Positions 6,187 to 8,133 of a DNA stretch of 8,133 nucleotides are shown piece after piece. Both the position numbers and the translations under genes were made by a program. Origin of the DNA: Spirochaetales bacterium (GTDB taxonomy: Bacteria; Spirochaetota; Spirochaetia; Sphaerochaetales; Sphaerochaetaceae); the NCBI GenBank assembly GCA_012800465.1, contig JAAZJI010000111.1, forward strand, positions 1-8,133, in the 5' to 3' direction. Within the stretch, counting starts at the first letter, position 1, and each line of letters begins with the position of its first letter. The notes under the pieces were generated by a model. That model did no database searches. It was not told the DNA's origin and saw only the letters and a program-made list of their open reading frames with translations.

Positions 6187-7244
6187 ATACCACTCGGATA
6201 TTGACAAAAGTCCGGCAGATGGTCCGTTCCTTCGGCTTGCCGAGAATCATCATCGCCCTCTTTTTGCTCTCATTGTTCATTCTTGCCCCGTTCTTCGGCG
6301 TGAACGTGGCGACGAGTCTTTCCGATACCCTGAACCGCTTCGGAATGAACGCGGTGCTGGTGCTTGCGATGGTTCCGATGATCCACAGCGGCTGCGGATT
6401 GAACTTCGGACTTCCGCTGGGGATCATCTCCGGTCTTCTTGGGGCGACGATCAGCCTTCAGGTTGATGTCGCCGGACCCGCCTCGTTCTGGCTGGCAATC
6501 CTCTTCGCCACTCCCTTTGCCCTCGTTCTGGGATGGGGGTACGGGCAACTGCTCAACCGGGTGAAGGGCGGGGAGATGATGATCGCGACCTACGTCGGAT
6601 TCTCATCGGTCGCGTTCATGTCGATCATGTGGCTTCTTCTGCCGTTCGACAACCCGAAGATGGTCTGGGGGTATGCGGGATCGGGGCTGCGGACCACGAT
6701 CTCGACCGAGGGGTACTATCTCCATGTGCTGAACGATTTCCTCAAGATCCGGATCGGCGACCACTTCGTCTTCCCCACCGGGATGATCCTGTTCTTCACG
6801 GTCCTGGCGTTCGCCACCTGGGCGTTCCTCCACACCAAGACGGGAACGGCGATGACCGCCGTCGGTTCCAACCCGGTCTTCGCCCGGGCTTCGGGAATCG
6901 ACGTTGATCGGATCCGGACCCTCAGCGTGATGCTGTCCACGTGGTTCGGAGCGGTCGGAATCCTCGTCTATCAGCAGAGCTTCGGGTTCATCCAGCTCTA
7001 TATGGGGCCCTTCTACATGGCCCTTCCCGCGGTCTCGGCGATTCTCATCGGAGGAGCGTCGGTGAACAAGGCCTCGATCCTCAACGTCATCATCGGGACC
7101 TTCCTCTTCCAGGGGATCCTCACGATGACCCCCAGCGTGATGAACGCGATGATCCAGACGGATATGAGCGAGGTGATCAGGATCGTGGCCTCCAACGGCA
7201 TGATCCTCTACGCCCTGACGCGTAAAACGGAGGCGGTCCGATGA
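6183..7244 (+). CDS. ABC importer permease 1, branched-chain/ribose-type family (BPD_transp_2-like)
   Basis: This 353-aa inner-membrane protein is one half of the translocation channel. About nine or ten hydrophobic segments are visible, for example 21-38, 56-68, 76-93, 101-118, 133-153, 200-216, 246-264, 278-290, 298-312 and 330-346. The cytoplasmic coupling loop TGTAMTAVGSNPVFARASGIDVDRIR (about 220-245; read as two pieces, TGTAMTAVGSN then PVFARASGIDVDRIR) matches the ATPase-contacting loop of ribose and nucleoside permeases. GGASVNK (290-296) is the conserved following turn. Where sugar permeases have a GGIDLSVG-like motif, this protein has GCGLNFGLPLG (70-80). It shares GLNFG and KGxEM (128-132) with permease 2. 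The start overlaps the ATPase stop (ATGA), and an excellent AGGAGGTG (6167-6174) lies eight bases before it inside the ATPase gene, so translation is probably coupled. The substrate is not evident. Confidence 0.92.
   Translation: MNTTRILTKVRQMVRSFGLPRIIIALFLLSLFILAPFFGVNVATSLSDTLNRFGMNAVLVLAMVPMIHSGCGLNFGLPLGIISGLLGATISLQVDVAGPASFWLAILFATPFALVLGWGYGQLLNRVKGGEMMIATYVGFSSVAFMSIMWLLLPFDNPKMVWGYAGSGLRTTISTEGYYLHVLNDFLKIRIGDHFVFPTGMILFFTVLAFATWAFLHTKTGTAMTAVGSNPVFARASGIDVDRIRTLSVMLSTWFGAVGILVYQQSFGFIQLYMGPFYMALPAVSAILIGGASVNKASILNVIIGTFLFQGILTMTPSVMNAMIQTDMSEVIRIVASNGMILYALTRKTEAVR
7229..7233 (+). promoter_or_regulatory. Ribosome binding site of permease 2
   Basis: GGAGG lies seven bases before the ATG at 7241, inside the end of permease 1. 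It supports this start, which forms an ATGA overlap with the permease 1 stop. Confidence 0.65.
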
Positions 7245-8133
7245 AAAAAGCGAGTACGAAACAGAAGATCCTCCGCTTCATGGCGAACAACACGGTGCCG
7301 CTTCTCTTCGTGGTCATCATCGCCTTCGGCGCTCCCTTGAGCGGGTATTCGGCAACCTATCTGGCCGGCGAGGTGATCAGCAGGGTCAGCCGGAACTCCT
7401 TTCTGATCGTCTCCCTGCTCATCCCGATCCTCGCCGGGATGGGGTTGAACTTCGGGATGACCCTCGGAGCGATGGCGGGCCAGATCGGACTGATCTTCAC
7501 CACCGACTGGGGGATCGTCGGCATCCCGGGAATCCTTTTGGCGATGATCCTCTCCACCCCGCTTTCCATCCTTCTGGGATGGTGGAGCGGGAAGATCCTG
7601 AACATGGCCAAAGGCCGGGAGATGGTGACGAGCTACATCATCGGCTTCTTCATGAACGGCATCTATCAGCTGGTCGTCCTCTATGGGATGGGTCCGCTGA
7701 TCAGGATCATCTCACCGAACCTTCTGCTTCCCCGCGGGTACGGGATCCGGAACACGGTGAACCTGATCGGCATCCGCAAGTCGCTGGACAACTTTTTGAT
7801 GGTCCGGATAGGCGGGGTGCCGATTCCGGTGGGGACGTTCCTCGTCATCGCGCTGCTCTGCGTCTTCATCCTCTGGTTCAAGAAGACGAAGCTGGGGCAG
7901 GATATGCGCGCGGTCGGCCAGGACATGGAGGTCGCCCGGGCTGCGGGCATCCGGGTCGAGCATACCCGGATCGTGAGCATCATCATCTCCACGGTGCTCG
8001 CCGGCTATGGGATGATCATCTACCTGCACAACATCGGGACGCTCAACACCTATAACAGTCACATGCAGATCGGGATGTTCAGTGTCGCCGCCCTGCTGGT
8101 CGGCGGAGCCACCGTCGCCAGCGCGAAGATCCG
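7241..8133 (+). CDS. ABC importer permease 2, 3' end outside window
   Basis: The frame is open from the ATG at 7241 to the last base, giving 297 complete codons and no stop; by comparison with permease 1 some 50 residues are missing. The product begins MKKASTKQKILRFMANN and then becomes strongly hydrophobic, with segments at about 18-32, 53-68, 73-88, 93-113, 130-150, 197-213, 245-262 and 278-291. Shared with permease 1 are GLNFG (68-72), KGREM (124-128), the TKLGQDMRAVG loop leading into ARAAGIRVEHTR (about 216-243), and LLVGGATVASAKI at the cut end, matching ILIGGASVNKASI. It is therefore a paralogue and should form a heterodimeric channel with permease 1, as in nucleoside (BmpFG, NupPQ) or AI-2 (LsrCD) importers. 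The start overlaps the permease 1 stop by ATGA. The truncation is only the window edge. Confidence 0.92.
   Translation, partial: MKKASTKQKILRFMANNTVPLLFVVIIAFGAPLSGYSATYLAGEVISRVSRNSFLIVSLLIPILAGMGLNFGMTLGAMAGQIGLIFTTDWGIVGIPGILLAMILSTPLSILLGWWSGKILNMAKGREMVTSYIIGFFMNGIYQLVVLYGMGPLIRIISPNLLLPRGYGIRNTVNLIGIRKSLDNFLMVRIGGVPIPVGTFLVIALLCVFILWFKKTKLGQDMRAVGQDMEVARAAGIRVEHTRIVSIIISTVLAGYGMIIYLHNIGTLNTYNSHMQIGMFSVAALLVGGATVASAKI

Noticed and set aside
4372..6207. Two long minus-strand open frames (4372-5241 and 5317-6207) opposite the ATPase gene
   Set aside because: They are antisense shadows of a gene with unmistakable ABC motifs; their products show no domain and a biased composition.

Overview
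The window is a high-GC (by eye roughly 60%) bacterial segment in which every gene lies on the + strand and coding is nearly continuous. It most resembles a spirochaete of the Sphaerochaeta/Treponema kind. DnaJ has a GFAGVDG...DYSNVYRDFSDIFG glycine/phenylalanine region, and DnaK ends in DADFEVVD. The binding protein has a signal peptide followed at once by AAGSKEAA, a tail I associate with exported solute-binding proteins of that group. This assignment is made from memory of family sequences, not from a search.

Region 1 (1-3119) is a housekeeping chaperone block: the 3' part of dnaK (its start lies outside the window), complete dnaJ with a GTG start, and, two bases after dnaJ, a SpoU/TrmH-family 2'-O-ribose RNA methyltransferase of the RlmB type. 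A perfect 9-bp hairpin with a UUCG tetraloop separates dnaK from dnaJ.

Region 2 (3120-3232) is a short AT-rich junction. It holds a weak terminator-like palindrome, a GCATAAAT direct repeat 30 bp apart, a good sigma-70-type promoter (TTGTCG, 17 bp, TATCAT) and a strong ribosome binding site. It appears to end the chaperone operon and start the next one.

Region 3 (3233-8133) is an ABC importer operon. In order it encodes an exported DUF3798-type substrate-binding protein, a double-domain sugar/nucleoside-type ATPase, a first membrane permease, and a second related permease cut by the window end. Two hairpins lie between the binding-protein gene and the ATPase gene. The last three genes are joined by ATGA stop/start overlaps, which suggests coupled translation. 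The parts form a complete importer: periplasmic capture, a two-permease channel, and an ATPase with one apparently intact and one degenerate ATP site. The substrate cannot be read from the sequence. This uncharacterised transporter is the most interesting content of the window.

I found no tRNA, rRNA, CRISPR array, insertion sequence or phage gene.
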